NCBI GenBank assembly: GCA_964470965.1 | Contig: CAYYIS010000090.1 | Coordinates: 1 to 9,821 of the forward strand | From: CAYYIS01 sp964470965 | GTDB lineage: Bacteria > JAAXHH01 > JABIQT01 | Reading direction: 5' to 3' | DNA length: 9,821 bases | In this document: piece by piece, positions 1 to 6,470 of the stretch | Layout: every line of letters begins with the position of its first letter | Numbering within the stretch: position 1 is the stretch's first letter | Made by a program: the position numbers and the translations under genes | Notes under the pieces: model-generated | The model's database searches: none | The model's input: only the letters and a program-made list of their open reading frames with translations | What the model was told of the DNA's origin: nothing

Positions 1-167
1 AAAACCATACGCTGCTGACTCCTTTTGTCTTCACACCCGAAAATTTCCCGCTCACCAAACGATACCGGTCCAGGCGGGGTATAGTGGCGCAGTCATAGTT
101 CGAAGGGTAATAAGGTGCCAACTTGAACGGCTATTATCGAGCCCGTCCTGTGAACCGGAAAATGAGT

Positions 168-575
168 CTACTCAACCCGTTTGTGTTCTCCTGTTGTAGC
201 AGAAGCACGTGGGCGACATTCATCCTCGACTTCGGTAAACATAAGATTACCGTTTTCAAGCAACGCGACCTCATACATTCCGGGCGTGCTTCCGCATGGT
301 GGAATATCGTGGACCTCGATCTCGTTCTGGAGGTAGCGCCCCTCCTCGAACCAAAATTCGCCTGTGGCTAAGGGACGCTCCGCCAACCCTTCAAGCGAGT
401 CCGAAAAGTGAAACGTGCCATCCTCATAGTATCGGATATATCGGCCAGAAATCTCCCAAGTACCCAAGATATCCTTGGCGTCCGTTACCGGGCCTGGCTG
501 CGTGGTGTCCGATGCACTACATCCTGCAAACAATAACAGTCCGACGGTAAACAAGGTAAAATAACACCTCTTCAT
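168..575 (-). CDS. Small lipoprotein with lipocalin-like beta-rich domain
   Basis: A 135-residue protein with a lipoprotein signal: basic start (MKR), hydrophobic stretch at residues 5-17, and a lipobox ending F16-A17-G18-C19, so Cys19 would be lipidated after signal peptidase II cleavage. The start is supported by GGGAGG six bases upstream of the ATG. After a short Asp/Thr/Pro-rich linker the body begins ILGTWEISG at about residue 36, a 'GTW' opening typical of lipocalin-like domains, followed by alternating short strands. Two further Cys (in PPCGSTPG and DECRPRA) could form a disulfide, fitting an exported protein. From memory, similar 'GTW ... GEFWFE ... PPCG ... YEV.LL.NGN' proteins occur as uncharacterised lipoproteins in environmental bacteria; this needs a search. 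Ligand and role are unknown. It has its own upstream gap of about 200 bases, so it is probably transcribed alone. Confidence 0.8.
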   Translation of the reverse strand: MKRCYFTLFTVGLLLFAGCSASDTTQPGPVTDAKDILGTWEISGRYIRYYEDGTFHFSDSLEGLAERPLATGEFWFEEGRYLQNEIEVHDIPPCGSTPGMYEVALLENGNLMFTEVEDECRPRASATTGEHKRVE

Positions 576-762
576 ACAGTGCCTCCCATCTTTGAACTTT
601 TACAACAGACCGACAGCATTTTCCCCAAAACAACGGGCGACAGTTACAATGGCTATAAACGGCCGGTAAGATCCTACCCCCGTGAATTTGCAGGCCTGGC
701 ATAATCCGGGTGCCAATCAATAGTGATAGATTGTGACCCGAAACGTATACTCCAAAAGACCC

Positions 763-776
763 GTCCAAAGATGGAC
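763..776 (-). terminator. Weak possible terminator after the MetX-like gene
   Basis: Just beyond the stop of the hydrolase gene, GTCCA and TGGAC (minus strand) can pair over a 4-base loop. A run of only four T follows five bases later (754-757 on the plus strand reads AAAA). The stem is short and the T-run weak, so this is a candidate only. Confidence 0.22.
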
Positions 777-777
777 C

Positions 778-1923
778 TCAGTCCTGGAGCAGCCCCTGCA
801 ACTTTTCCTCAATAAATTCGATGCCATCCGACGCGTAGCCGGGGCCGCCTGCAAGATGACCCCATATGGAAGGAATGACCTCCAGCCTGGCGCTGGGCAT
901 CATGGAAACCTCGATCTCGTTGTCTTCAGGTGGAAAATAGAGATCGTGACTGCAAGGCATGACGACGGCGGTCGCCGTAATCGCACCCAGGGCCTTCTGC
1001 CAATCGCCTTGAAACCTGGAATGCGCGCTCAGATCGGCGGCCTGCCAGGTGGCGAGCATCGCCAACAGGTCCCGCGGATCGAACGACCCGAAGTGTGCGA
1101 TGACACTTTCAAGGAATTCCGCCATAGACGGCAGCGGTTCTCCAAACATTCCCAGATGGAGCCCCTCCCTATAGAAGCTTTGAGACGCGAACCAGCTGGC
1201 ATACACCGTCGAGAACGCACGGAGCCCCGGCCCGGGTTCCGTTTCCCAAGTGGGATCTGCGATCAGGGCCTGTTTAACGCCCTCGAGGAACAGCCAGTTG
1301 TGGGTCGAGGTCTTCGACGACCCGCAAACCGGCGCGATACGCTCCACGAACCCGGAATGAAGTGCGCCCCAGTGAAATGCCTGCTGTGCGCTCATTGAGA
1401 ACCCCGTAACGAGTTCGACGTGTTCAACGGCAAAGTGGTCCCTGAGCAGGCGATACTGGGCCTCCACGTTGTCATATACGGTGACCAGCGGAAAACCTTC
1501 GGGGTAGGCGGCCTCCGACGTATTGCTCGGAGACGAGGACAGCCCATTGCCAAACATGTCGGGCACGATGATGAAGTACTTCGTCGGGTCCAGCGCCCTT
1601 CCTTCACCGATCATTGCGGCGTTATCACTGTGTCGGCCACTGTACCAGGTCCCGTAAACGATCACGTTGGTGTGATCGGCGTTTAGAGTCCCATGGGTCG
1701 CGTAAGACAGTCGTGCGTCCGGAATCACCTCACCCGATTGCAACTCAAAGTCACCAAGTTTGTAGACACCAGGGGTACCATTTCCGGGAGACGCAGCCGT
1801 CTGAATTGCTGGATCGTTTTGGTCTTTGGACGACACGGTGGCGGCTGACACTTTACCGGCAGCTGCAATACCCGCCAATGCCAGGGCCGCTGATTCGATG
1901 AATTTGCGTCGGGATATGGACAT
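778..1923 (-). CDS. Tat-exported alpha/beta hydrolase, MetX (homoserine O-acetyltransferase) fold
   Basis: 381 residues from the ATG at 1923. This start is preferred to the upstream one at 1983 because AGGAG lies seven bases before it and it puts a twin-arginine signal at the very N-terminus: SRRKF at residues 4-8, then a hydrophobic stretch to about residue 27 (KVSA). The mature part matches the MetX-like alpha/beta hydrolase fold: the segment around YGTWYSGRHSD (90-100), the nucleophile elbow GFSMS with Ser176, acid Asp327 in CSHDLYFPP, and base His356 in IWGHLAGGPG, in the right order. True MetX enzymes are cytoplasmic, transfer acetyl to homoserine, and carry a GGSMGG-like elbow. Here the elbow is GFSMSAQQ and the protein is exported folded, so methionine synthesis is unlikely; I infer an extracytoplasmic esterase or acyltransferase of unknown substrate. 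No methionine gene lies nearby. Confidence 0.88.
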   Translation of the reverse strand: MSISRRKFIESAALALAGIAAAGKVSAATVSSKDQNDPAIQTAASPGNGTPGVYKLGDFELQSGEVIPDARLSYATHGTLNADHTNVIVYGTWYSGRHSDNAAMIGEGRALDPTKYFIIVPDMFGNGLSSSPSNTSEAAYPEGFPLVTVYDNVEAQYRLLRDHFAVEHVELVTGFSMSAQQAFHWGALHSGFVERIAPVCGSSKTSTHNWLFLEGVKQALIADPTWETEPGPGLRAFSTVYASWFASQSFYREGLHLGMFGEPLPSMAEFLESVIAHFGSFDPRDLLAMLATWQAADLSAHSRFQGDWQKALGAITATAVVMPCSHDLYFPPEDNEIEVSMMPSARLEVIPSIWGHLAGGPGYASDGIEFIEEKLQGLLQD

Positions 1924-2062
1924 GGTAAATCTCCTGTGAATGTTGTCATTACCTATCAAACGGGTAAACCATTTGAGAATCATTTGACGATGAGGCTTCG
2001 ACTAACCCAGCTAACATTTCCTCATCACGGACGCACGATGCTTTTAGTATTTGTTGTCCATT

Positions 2063-2126
2063 CTACTTCAGCAGGGACATCCTCTTAGTCTCGCTATACC
2101 CGCTGCCGCTGGAAAGCGCCGCAACC
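2063..2126 (-). pseudogene. Remnant of a type IX secretion C-terminal sorting domain (short copy)
   Basis: Read on the minus strand the stretch gives ...SSGSGYSETKRMSLLK followed by TAG at 2063-2065. This is the typical last strand of a T9SS type A sorting domain (Y/F-x-x-T-K-K/R-M-x-L-x-K). Nothing upstream in frame continues the domain beyond about 2126, so the parent gene is gone. The last 50 bases are about 84% identical (8 mismatches by eye) to the end of the longer remnant at 7501-7746. It lies downstream of the outer-membrane-like gene at 2182-2730 but in a separate frame context. Confidence 0.65.
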
Positions 2127-2181
2127 CCGGGGGAGGAGGGATGGGGCCCCTACCGTGTCCAGAGCGATTGCCCGGCCCTGA

Positions 2182-2730
2182 TTAGAATGAATAACCCAGG
2201 CTAACTCCACCCCATGGAAAAAACGGACCGCTGAATGTTCCGTTAGATGTTATTGAAGTGGGAATCCTCAATGGAGTAATTGAAACCCTCAACAATAATC
2301 CCGGAGCATCCTTTTTATGATACCGGTATCCGAGCAGAAATGTCTGCACCGAACCGGATTCCAAACCGTCAAGGCTTCTGCCTGCAAAATTAATGGTGCC
2401 ATCGGCTGTAACGAAAGTTACGCCTCCTCCAATTTCCAACTTATGATCACCGCCCAAAAGGAGGTTAGCTAAAACGGGCACAAAGTGAACGATGGCTTTG
2501 CCGCTATTACCGAGCCCATCGGTAGAGTAAAATGCAAAGGGTCCCCATCCTGCTCGAACCGATACCTTTGCAGCAATGCCACCCAACTCCGTGTGCCACC
2601 CAGCCCGGTCATAATTGATGGTATAAAGTAATCCATTTCCTCCCAGTTCCACAAAAACGTTATTATTTTGAGCGATGGCATAAGGCGTGCTCATTGTCAA
2701 GAGTGCGATCACCCAAATTTTCTTCAGCAC
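2182..2730 (-). CDS. Small outer-membrane beta-barrel-like protein
   Basis: 182 residues if translation begins at the GTG at 2730, which has GGAGG eight bases upstream and places a clean signal peptide at the N-terminus (LKKIWVIALL..., cleavage after AIA at residue 20). The ATG at 2787 would add 19 residues ahead of the signal and is less likely. The mature protein opens NNVFVELGGNGLLYTINYD, a start I associate with uncharacterised FCB-group proteins, and is rich in Gly and alternating hydrophobic residues suggesting amphipathic beta strands. It ends WGGVSLGYSF; the final aromatic residue fits the beta-signal recognised by the barrel assembly machinery. Location (outer membrane or periplasm) is inferred; function is unknown. 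A 245-base gap separates it from the dioxygenase gene upstream, so co-transcription is not evident. Confidence 0.75.
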   Translation of the reverse strand: MLKKIWVIALLTMSTPYAIAQNNNVFVELGGNGLLYTINYDRAGWHTELGGIAAKVSVRAGWGPFAFYSTDGLGNSGKAIVHFVPVLANLLLGGDHKLEIGGGVTFVTADGTINFAGRSLDGLESGSVQTFLLGYRYHKKDAPGLLLRVSITPLRIPTSITSNGTFSGPFFPWGGVSLGYSF

Positions 2731-2974
2731 CCCGAACACCTCCAAGATAAGACATGATGAAGTCTTGATTGATCTATTGTGCCGCATTACCGGATGAAGC
2801 CACAGGTCCGCAGCCTGGCCGGTCGGCCATGTCTTCTCCGAGTCGGTATGCCAAATGTAGACCTGGATATGGGCTTCACCGCGATCTGCACTTAAAGAAG
2901 AGCAGGATGATCAGCCAATCTCCAGTCGTTTCTAAACGATAGAACAGGGTTAAAAGCGTATTCGGGAAGTCGAA

Positions 2975-4090
2975 TTAAAACGGGCCGGTCGATTCCAGTG
3001 GATCGACAGACCGTACCTCCTCAGACCAGTCACGCCACAAGCTGCCGTTCGGGTCGCGCCTGACCACCTCGTCTGGAACGGACTCCGGTGTCTTCGCGAA
3101 TGCATAGATAGTCGCCTGGCGGATGACGTTGCTCAGGGTGTTCTGGCCAGCCATATGCAGCAAATTCGCATGCCATAGTACAACCGACCCTACCGGTCCT
3201 CCCGTCACCACAGGTTCGGTGTCTGATCTAATTTCGTCCAGCGGTGGGGCGGAGTACCCGTCCCAAGCCGGCACATCTTCGGGTCTGCCGGGCGGCGGTG
3301 TTTCACGGTGCACCGCGTTCCAGTAGTCCCAAATGCGCCTGTGGCTGGCAGGCCACAGGGTGAGTCCCCCGGCATTGGGCGGCAAGTCGTCCACGTAGGC
3401 TGCGATCTGAAGACGCCAGTGTGTGTCGTACATGGCTTCGGAATGGGCACTGCGGTAGATGCCGCGACTCGGGCAGTGATTGTCCGTCGGTGGCGGACTG
3501 TTGGGAAGCGTACAATACAGTCCCCGCGTGCCCTGGCCGGTCGCCCAGACAGGCCCTGTCTTTGGCAGTCGAACCTGTTCGGACTTATTCGTGGCGCTTC
3601 CCGTCCATCTTTCAGGATCTGCGGACAGGTGGGGTGCCATGCCACGAACCGTACCCTCGGTGAGTAGGCAGGGACCGGTTGTGTGACCGTCCTCGCCCAC
3701 CCCGGCCGGCCAGACAACCTCGCCTTTGCCCAGCAGTTGTTCGGCCACATTCCAGAGTGCACGTGGCGCGGTGTTTAGCATCAATTCCTCGGCCCCGTTA
3801 CGGATATACAACCGGTGGCCTTCACCGAAAAAGTAGGGATCTCCTCCGAGCTCGTGTCGTTGATAGCTGCCCGCTTCCTCCTTGGTAAACGGGCGCCAAG
3901 TGGCCGGATCATCCCGCCTCATACATGGGCGGTGTTGCAAAATAACATCCCACATCTGTTCTCTTACCTGGTGGCAAAGGGCGGGGTCGAGTACCCCGGG
4001 AAGTACAAGCAAACCGTCTCGCTTGAACTGTGCGATCTGGTGCTCTGTAAGAATGGGGACCTGATGCAGATCCTTTGACGGTCCAAACAT
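2975..4090 (-). CDS. Phytanoyl-CoA dioxygenase (PhyH) family protein with unusual metal site
   Basis: 371 residues. The N-terminal LTEHQIAQFKRDGLLVLPGVLD (14-35) is the standard PhyH opening, and the core VDDLPPNAGGLTLWPASHR (233-251) followed by VVLWHANLLHMAGQN (303-317) and an Arg at 324 matches the double-stranded beta-helix of Fe(II)/2-oxoglutarate dioxygenases. His312 would be the distal iron ligand and Arg324 the likely 2-oxoglutarate contact. The proximal HxD motif is expected just before the VDD segment; the matching place reads M220-Y-D222-T-H-W, so Asp is kept but the first His looks replaced by Met. His216-x-Glu218 four residues earlier is an alternative ligand pair. At 371 residues it is longer than many bacterial relatives, with an insert of about 50 residues (130-205). 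The start has only a weak AAGGG upstream. Substrate unknown; cytoplasmic. Confidence 0.85.
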   Translation of the reverse strand: MFGPSKDLHQVPILTEHQIAQFKRDGLLVLPGVLDPALCHQVREQMWDVILQHRPCMRRDDPATWRPFTKEEAGSYQRHELGGDPYFFGEGHRLYIRNGAEELMLNTAPRALWNVAEQLLGKGEVVWPAGVGEDGHTTGPCLLTEGTVRGMAPHLSADPERWTGSATNKSEQVRLPKTGPVWATGQGTRGLYCTLPNSPPPTDNHCPSRGIYRSAHSEAMYDTHWRLQIAAYVDDLPPNAGGLTLWPASHRRIWDYWNAVHRETPPPGRPEDVPAWDGYSAPPLDEIRSDTEPVVTGGPVGSVVLWHANLLHMAGQNTLSNVIRQATIYAFAKTPESVPDEVVRRDPNGSLWRDWSEEVRSVDPLESTGPF

Positions 4091-4290
4091 TTAAGATACC
4101 CTTATTGTATTTTGTATTTTGGAAAAAAACATGCCGGGCCCTATGTGACTGCACCATGCATCGGCTGCAACTATATCCGTCGTCGGTCGCCCCGCGCCGC
4201 AACAATGACTAGGACTGGGCCGAAGTCGGCTAATGCCACAACCCTTTAAATCGACAATTTGACGATACTTCGAGCACCCGATATATGATG

Positions 4291-4500
4291 TTAAAGTTGG
4301 TTGGGATTCTGAACAGACGCATATTCTATTGGCAGACTTGTCAGCCACGCATTATGTGGCTTCACCGCCTTATGGTGATTTAAGCAGTGAGACTTGGCGC
4401 GGTCCAGTTTGGTATCCTCTGCAAGGTATACCTCACCCATGCCACCTTTACCAAGCTGACGGATGGCTTTGTAGTGACCTATGGTTATACCTTGTTCCAT
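4291..4500 (-). pseudogene. Truncated N-terminus of a Ser/Thr protein kinase (Pkn/Hanks type)
   Basis: From the ATG at 4500 the reading begins MEQGITIGHYKAIRQLGKGG and continues MGEVYLAEDTKLDR, a textbook start of a bacterial eukaryotic-like kinase with the glycine-rich ATP loop GKGGMGEV. Homology stops after about 34 residues (near 4399), exactly where VALK with the catalytic lysine should follow. The frame runs on to a stop at 4291-4293 without kinase features. No other kinase piece (HRD, DFG) was found between 4090 and 4398, so the rest has been deleted. The fragment begins 24 bases beyond the attC-like site, where the next cassette of an array would start. It cannot be an active kinase. 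Confidence 0.72.
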
Positions 4501-4524
4501 TGTTACGTACAAAGGATGTAAGCT

Positions 4525-4597
4525 ATATAACACTTTGCATCAGCCGCAAACGAATCGCTTAGCGAGTGGTTTGTCGGCCTGCATGCGTTTGTTAGGC
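4525..4597 (-). repeat. attC-like integron recombination site (73 bp palindrome)
   Basis: On the minus strand the site starts with GCCTAAC (4597-4591), a perfect match to the attC R'' consensus RYYYAAC. It ends with GTTATAT (4531-4525), six of seven positions of the R' consensus GTTRRRY. The interior folds on itself: the arm from 4537 (GCATCAGCCGCAAAC) pairs with the arm ending at 4586 (GTTTGTCGGCCTGCATGC) with only a few unpaired extra bases, all on one arm, and TAGCGA/TCGCT closes the tip. Extrahelical bases on one arm are the hallmark by which integron integrases choose the strand. The length is within the known attC range. It lies 16 bases beyond the stop of the LysE-family gene, in the orientation expected of that gene's own cassette site. 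Confidence 0.68.
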
Positions 4598-4613
4598 AGC
4601 ACCCCGATAACAC

Positions 4614-5233
4614 CTAACGTTCACTAACGGCAAGTCGAAGTGCCAAGCCCGTGAATACAGTTCCGGCGATACGATTCATAATAATCTGAGCTTTTTCAGA
4701 TACCTTTAACCACTCTCCAAGAAAACCAGCAAACCATGCTACAGCGCCAAAAACTAAAAGAGTTGCTACTATGAACAGAGCACCAAACATTAGCATCTGA
4801 ATTGTCATTGATCCCAGGGAAGGATTAGCAAATTGAGGTTGAAATGCCAGGAAGAATATCGCTACTTTTGGATTGGTTATATTCATAATGATTCCACGTG
4901 TGTAAAGCTTACGCCAGGCCAGCTTGTGTTTTCCACCTTCGTCCAGCTTGATCGCACTAGCTCAAAAAGCTTTAAAAGCAAGGTAAAGTAAATACAAGGC
5001 ACCTACAATTTTCATAATGGTGAAAGCCAGCACCGATGTTTGAAAGATGGCGGCAACTCCTAGAGTAACCGCGGCTGTGTGTACTAACAAACCTGTGCAC
5101 AACCCAAGGGTAACTTAGATGCCCGCTTGTTCAATGCAGATTGCGTCAGCACAAAAATATTGTCTGGGCCAGGTGCAAGCCCCAGAGCTACGGAGGCGAC
5201 GAAAAATATTGTTACGGTCTCAATTGGCATCAT
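4614..5233 (-). pseudogene. LysE/RhtB-family amino-acid exporter, broken
   Basis: From ATG at 5233 the minus strand reads MMPIETVTIFFVASVALGLA and then PGPDNIFVLTQSALN, the conserved start of LysE/RhtB exporters (inner-membrane, about 205 residues, six hydrophobic segments). One base is missing near 5120-5125, shifting the frame; the continuation then has TAA at 5115-5117 (in GI*VTLGLCTG) and TGA at 4962-4964 (in LAFKAF*ASAIK) before an open stretch through RGIIMNITNPKVAIFFLAFQ to the stop at 4614. The total of 620 bases is one short of 207 codons, so apart from the deletion the gene is full length. Only the C-terminal part (from Met at 4886) is open and is unlikely to work alone. The gene sits next to an attC-like site and upstream of it is an IS end, suggesting an acquired gene now decaying. 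Confidence 0.85.
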
Positions 5234-5304
5234 TTTGTAATTCGTCCGTGCTGATGGTTAGGTGATTCCTGTCATTAAAGAGATCGCTGCCTATGCTTAC
5301 TCAA

Positions 5305-5590
5305 TGGAGTGCACCCCAAGATGAGACACTGAGTTAAGCTATAGTTATTTGAAGTGCCATTTCCTGTTCAAATTCAGCCGGTGGCCGATAATCCAGGGCT
5401 GAGTGTAACCGTTTCTGATTATAGAGGGTATGGATAAAGTAATCGATACCCTCTCAGGCTTCTTCAAGGGACTCATACTCGTAGAGATACACCTCTTCGT
5501 ACTTGAGTGTTTTGATAAAGGTTTCGGCTAAGGAGTAGAGACTGGGTATGGCTCCCCATTGATAAATTTGGGCATAGGACTTCCATCAAT
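5305..5590 (-). mobile_element. IS3-family insertion sequence, end fragment
   Basis: The edge at 5305 begins TGGAGTGCACCCCAAGATGA, which has the TG start and GCACCCC core of IS3-group terminal repeats, and lies 29 bases from the transposase stop as in intact members. The element runs toward higher coordinates and is lost somewhere after about 5590. No second terminal repeat in inverted orientation was found up to about 6.8 kb, so most of the expected 1.2-1.5 kb is missing. Confidence 0.7.
5334..5590 (-). pseudogene. IS3-family transposase OrfB, C-terminal fragment with internal stop
   Basis: The minus strand reads AETFIKTLKYEEVYLYEY, ESLEEA, a TGA, then EGIDYFIHTLYNQKRLHSALDYRPPAEFEQ to a TAA at 5334-5336. 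This is the end of the DDE integrase core of IS3-family OrfB: the catalytic Glu sits in AET/AESF-KTLK, and YN..RLHSALDY.PP is the signature tail. The first two catalytic Asp are missing because the gene is cut off upstream. The segment before AET (GAIPSLYS) lacks the usual YDNA-like motif, indicating a further small deletion. The TGA in the middle and the missing 5' part make it inactive. Confidence 0.82.
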
Positions 5591-5680
5591 TGCGACACAT
5601 TCTCAATACAATCACCTGACAAAAAGATAAAGAATGAATAAAAAACCTAAGGACAATCGTTGTTTTCATCCTGCGGGGAT

Positions 5681-5706
5681 CAATATCTGCCACAATAAGG
5701 ATATTG
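5681..5706. repeat. Short inverted repeat
   Basis: CAATATC at 5681-5687 and GATATTG at 5700-5706 are perfect 7-base inverted copies separated by 12 bases. It lies in the non-coding gap between the IS fragment and the AraC-like gene. There is no adjoining T-run, so it is not a clear terminator; it may be chance. Confidence 0.3.
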
Positions 5707-5763
5707 GCCGATAAGACGGATGTAAATGGATAAAAATACAAAAATCAGGTACTTTTTGTTGTG

Positions 5764-6063
5764 TTATTTATAGGATTGGGGGGATACACCTGTGAATTTC
5801 TTAAACAATTTACTAGAATGCGATGGATCTTTAGAACCGAGCGTGTGGGCGATTTCGTTAACCGGATGATTGGAATAGAGCAGATAACAAATGGCTTCGA
5901 GCACCAGGCGTTCCTCGATGATCTGTTTGGATGTTTTACCCAGAATCTGCTGAGTAACATTTGGGAGGTGACGCGGTTGCTTGTGCAGGGCATCGTCCTG
6001 TGCACTGACAACAGACTGCGATAGGCAAAGGAAAGACAGATAGAAGATTCTGATACAAGACAT
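5764..6063 (-). pseudogene. AraC-type DNA-binding domain fused to a signal-peptide-like N-terminus
   Basis: 99 residues from ATG at 6063, with CGGAG six bases upstream. Residues 1-22 (MSCIRIFYLSFLCLSQSVVS, AQ) look like a cleavable signal peptide. From about residue 37 the protein is an AraC/XylS HTH domain: GKTSKQIIEERLVLEAICYLL, then VNEIAHTLG, ending KLFKKFTGVSPQSY. The first recognition helix of the usual two-HTH domain is largely missing. The second carries Ser77, His82 and Ser83 where the family has Phe, Tyr and Phe (GF.DPSYFSK); each change is a single T-to-C step in the codon (TCT, CAT, TCT). A DNA-binding domain directly behind an export signal makes no functional sense, so I infer a deletion joined two genes and that the product is decaying. 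An alternative is one membrane anchor of a larger lost sensor. Confidence 0.6.
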
Positions 6064-6233
6064 ATAAACTCCGACAGGTACGTACAAACTGCCCCAAAAA
6101 GATGCACGAATTCATTAGGATATAACTTTAACTAACGAATAAAACATGCTACAAGCCAAAGGGTTATACTTTTCTATTAAAGTGCCGAGCTATCCTGAGA
6201 TGCGCCTTCCGTGAACTTCGATGGCCTTGCCAT

Positions 6234-6344
6234 TTAAATCCCCACTATAAAAAATGCGACTATCACAGATCCTATGGTAAATGCCAGGATAAATGCTACA
6301 ATTGAAATAAATGCTACAATGGAAGTACTATGCTTTGATTTCAC
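6234..6344 (-). CDS. 36-residue single-span membrane microprotein
   Basis: GTG start at 6344, TAA at 6234-6236. The product begins MKSKHSTSIVAFISIVAFIL and continues AFTIGSVIVAFFIVGI: a short basic head followed by one long hydrophobic segment filling the rest, i.e. an inner-membrane peptide with the N-terminus probably inside. It begins five bases after the stop of the 39-residue gene, with AAGAG eight bases upstream of the GTG overlapping that gene's end. Inside, a 14-base direct repeat (6289-6302 and 6307-6320) encodes IVAFI twice. I do not recognise the family. Support rests on the tight spacing and composition, so this is the least certain of the three small genes; ordinary low-complexity hydrophobic sequence is the alternative. 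Confidence 0.48.
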   Translation of the reverse strand: MKSKHSTSIVAFISIVAFILAFTIGSVIVAFFIVGI

Positions 6345-6349
6345 TTCCC

Positions 6350-6469
6350 TCACTCTTCTTTGTAATTCTCATCAAGAATTTTTTGTTGTTTTAGAGTCTT
6401 TATGAGTTTTTCCACTCTTATAAATGCAATGAGTCCGAAAACAAATCCTATTACACCCAGCGCTTCCAT
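6350..6469 (-). CDS. 39-residue membrane-associated microprotein
   Basis: ATG at 6469, TGA at 6350-6352. The product starts MEALGVIGFVFGLIAFIRVE and ends KLIKTLKQQKILDENYKEE. Residues 4-17 form one hydrophobic helix, and residues 18-39 a strongly charged amphipathic helix (RVEKLIKTLKQQK) with an acidic tail, a shape seen in small bitopic membrane proteins that bind a partner at the cytoplasmic face. The start has GAAGGG seven bases upstream, formed by the last codons of the 64-residue gene, whose stop lies one base before this ATG, so translation is probably coupled. I recall similar short 'GxIGFxFG..AFIRVEKLIKTLK' proteins of unknown function in several bacteria but cannot name a family; a search would settle it. 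Too short for most gene callers. Confidence 0.65.
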   Translation of the reverse strand: MEALGVIGFVFGLIAFIRVEKLIKTLKQQKILDENYKEE

Positions 6470-6470
6470 T

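Noticed and set aside
733..1398. Long plus-strand open frame of 221 codons
   Set aside because: It lies opposite the MetX-like gene, is rich in Arg and Pro as expected of an antisense shadow, and shows no motif or ribosome site.
2926..2939. TCGTTTCTAAACGA palindrome as terminator of the dioxygenase gene
   Set aside because: The stem is short and AT-rich with almost no loop, and no T-run follows on the minus strand.
3205..3762. Minus-strand 185-codon frame overlapping the dioxygenase
   Set aside because: Out-of-frame shadow in GC-rich coding DNA, rich in Arg, Pro and Thr with no motif.
5634..5714. Plus-strand 26-codon frame starting MNKKPKDN
   Set aside because: No ribosome site, no hydrophobic or conserved pattern, and it is on the opposite strand to its neighbours.
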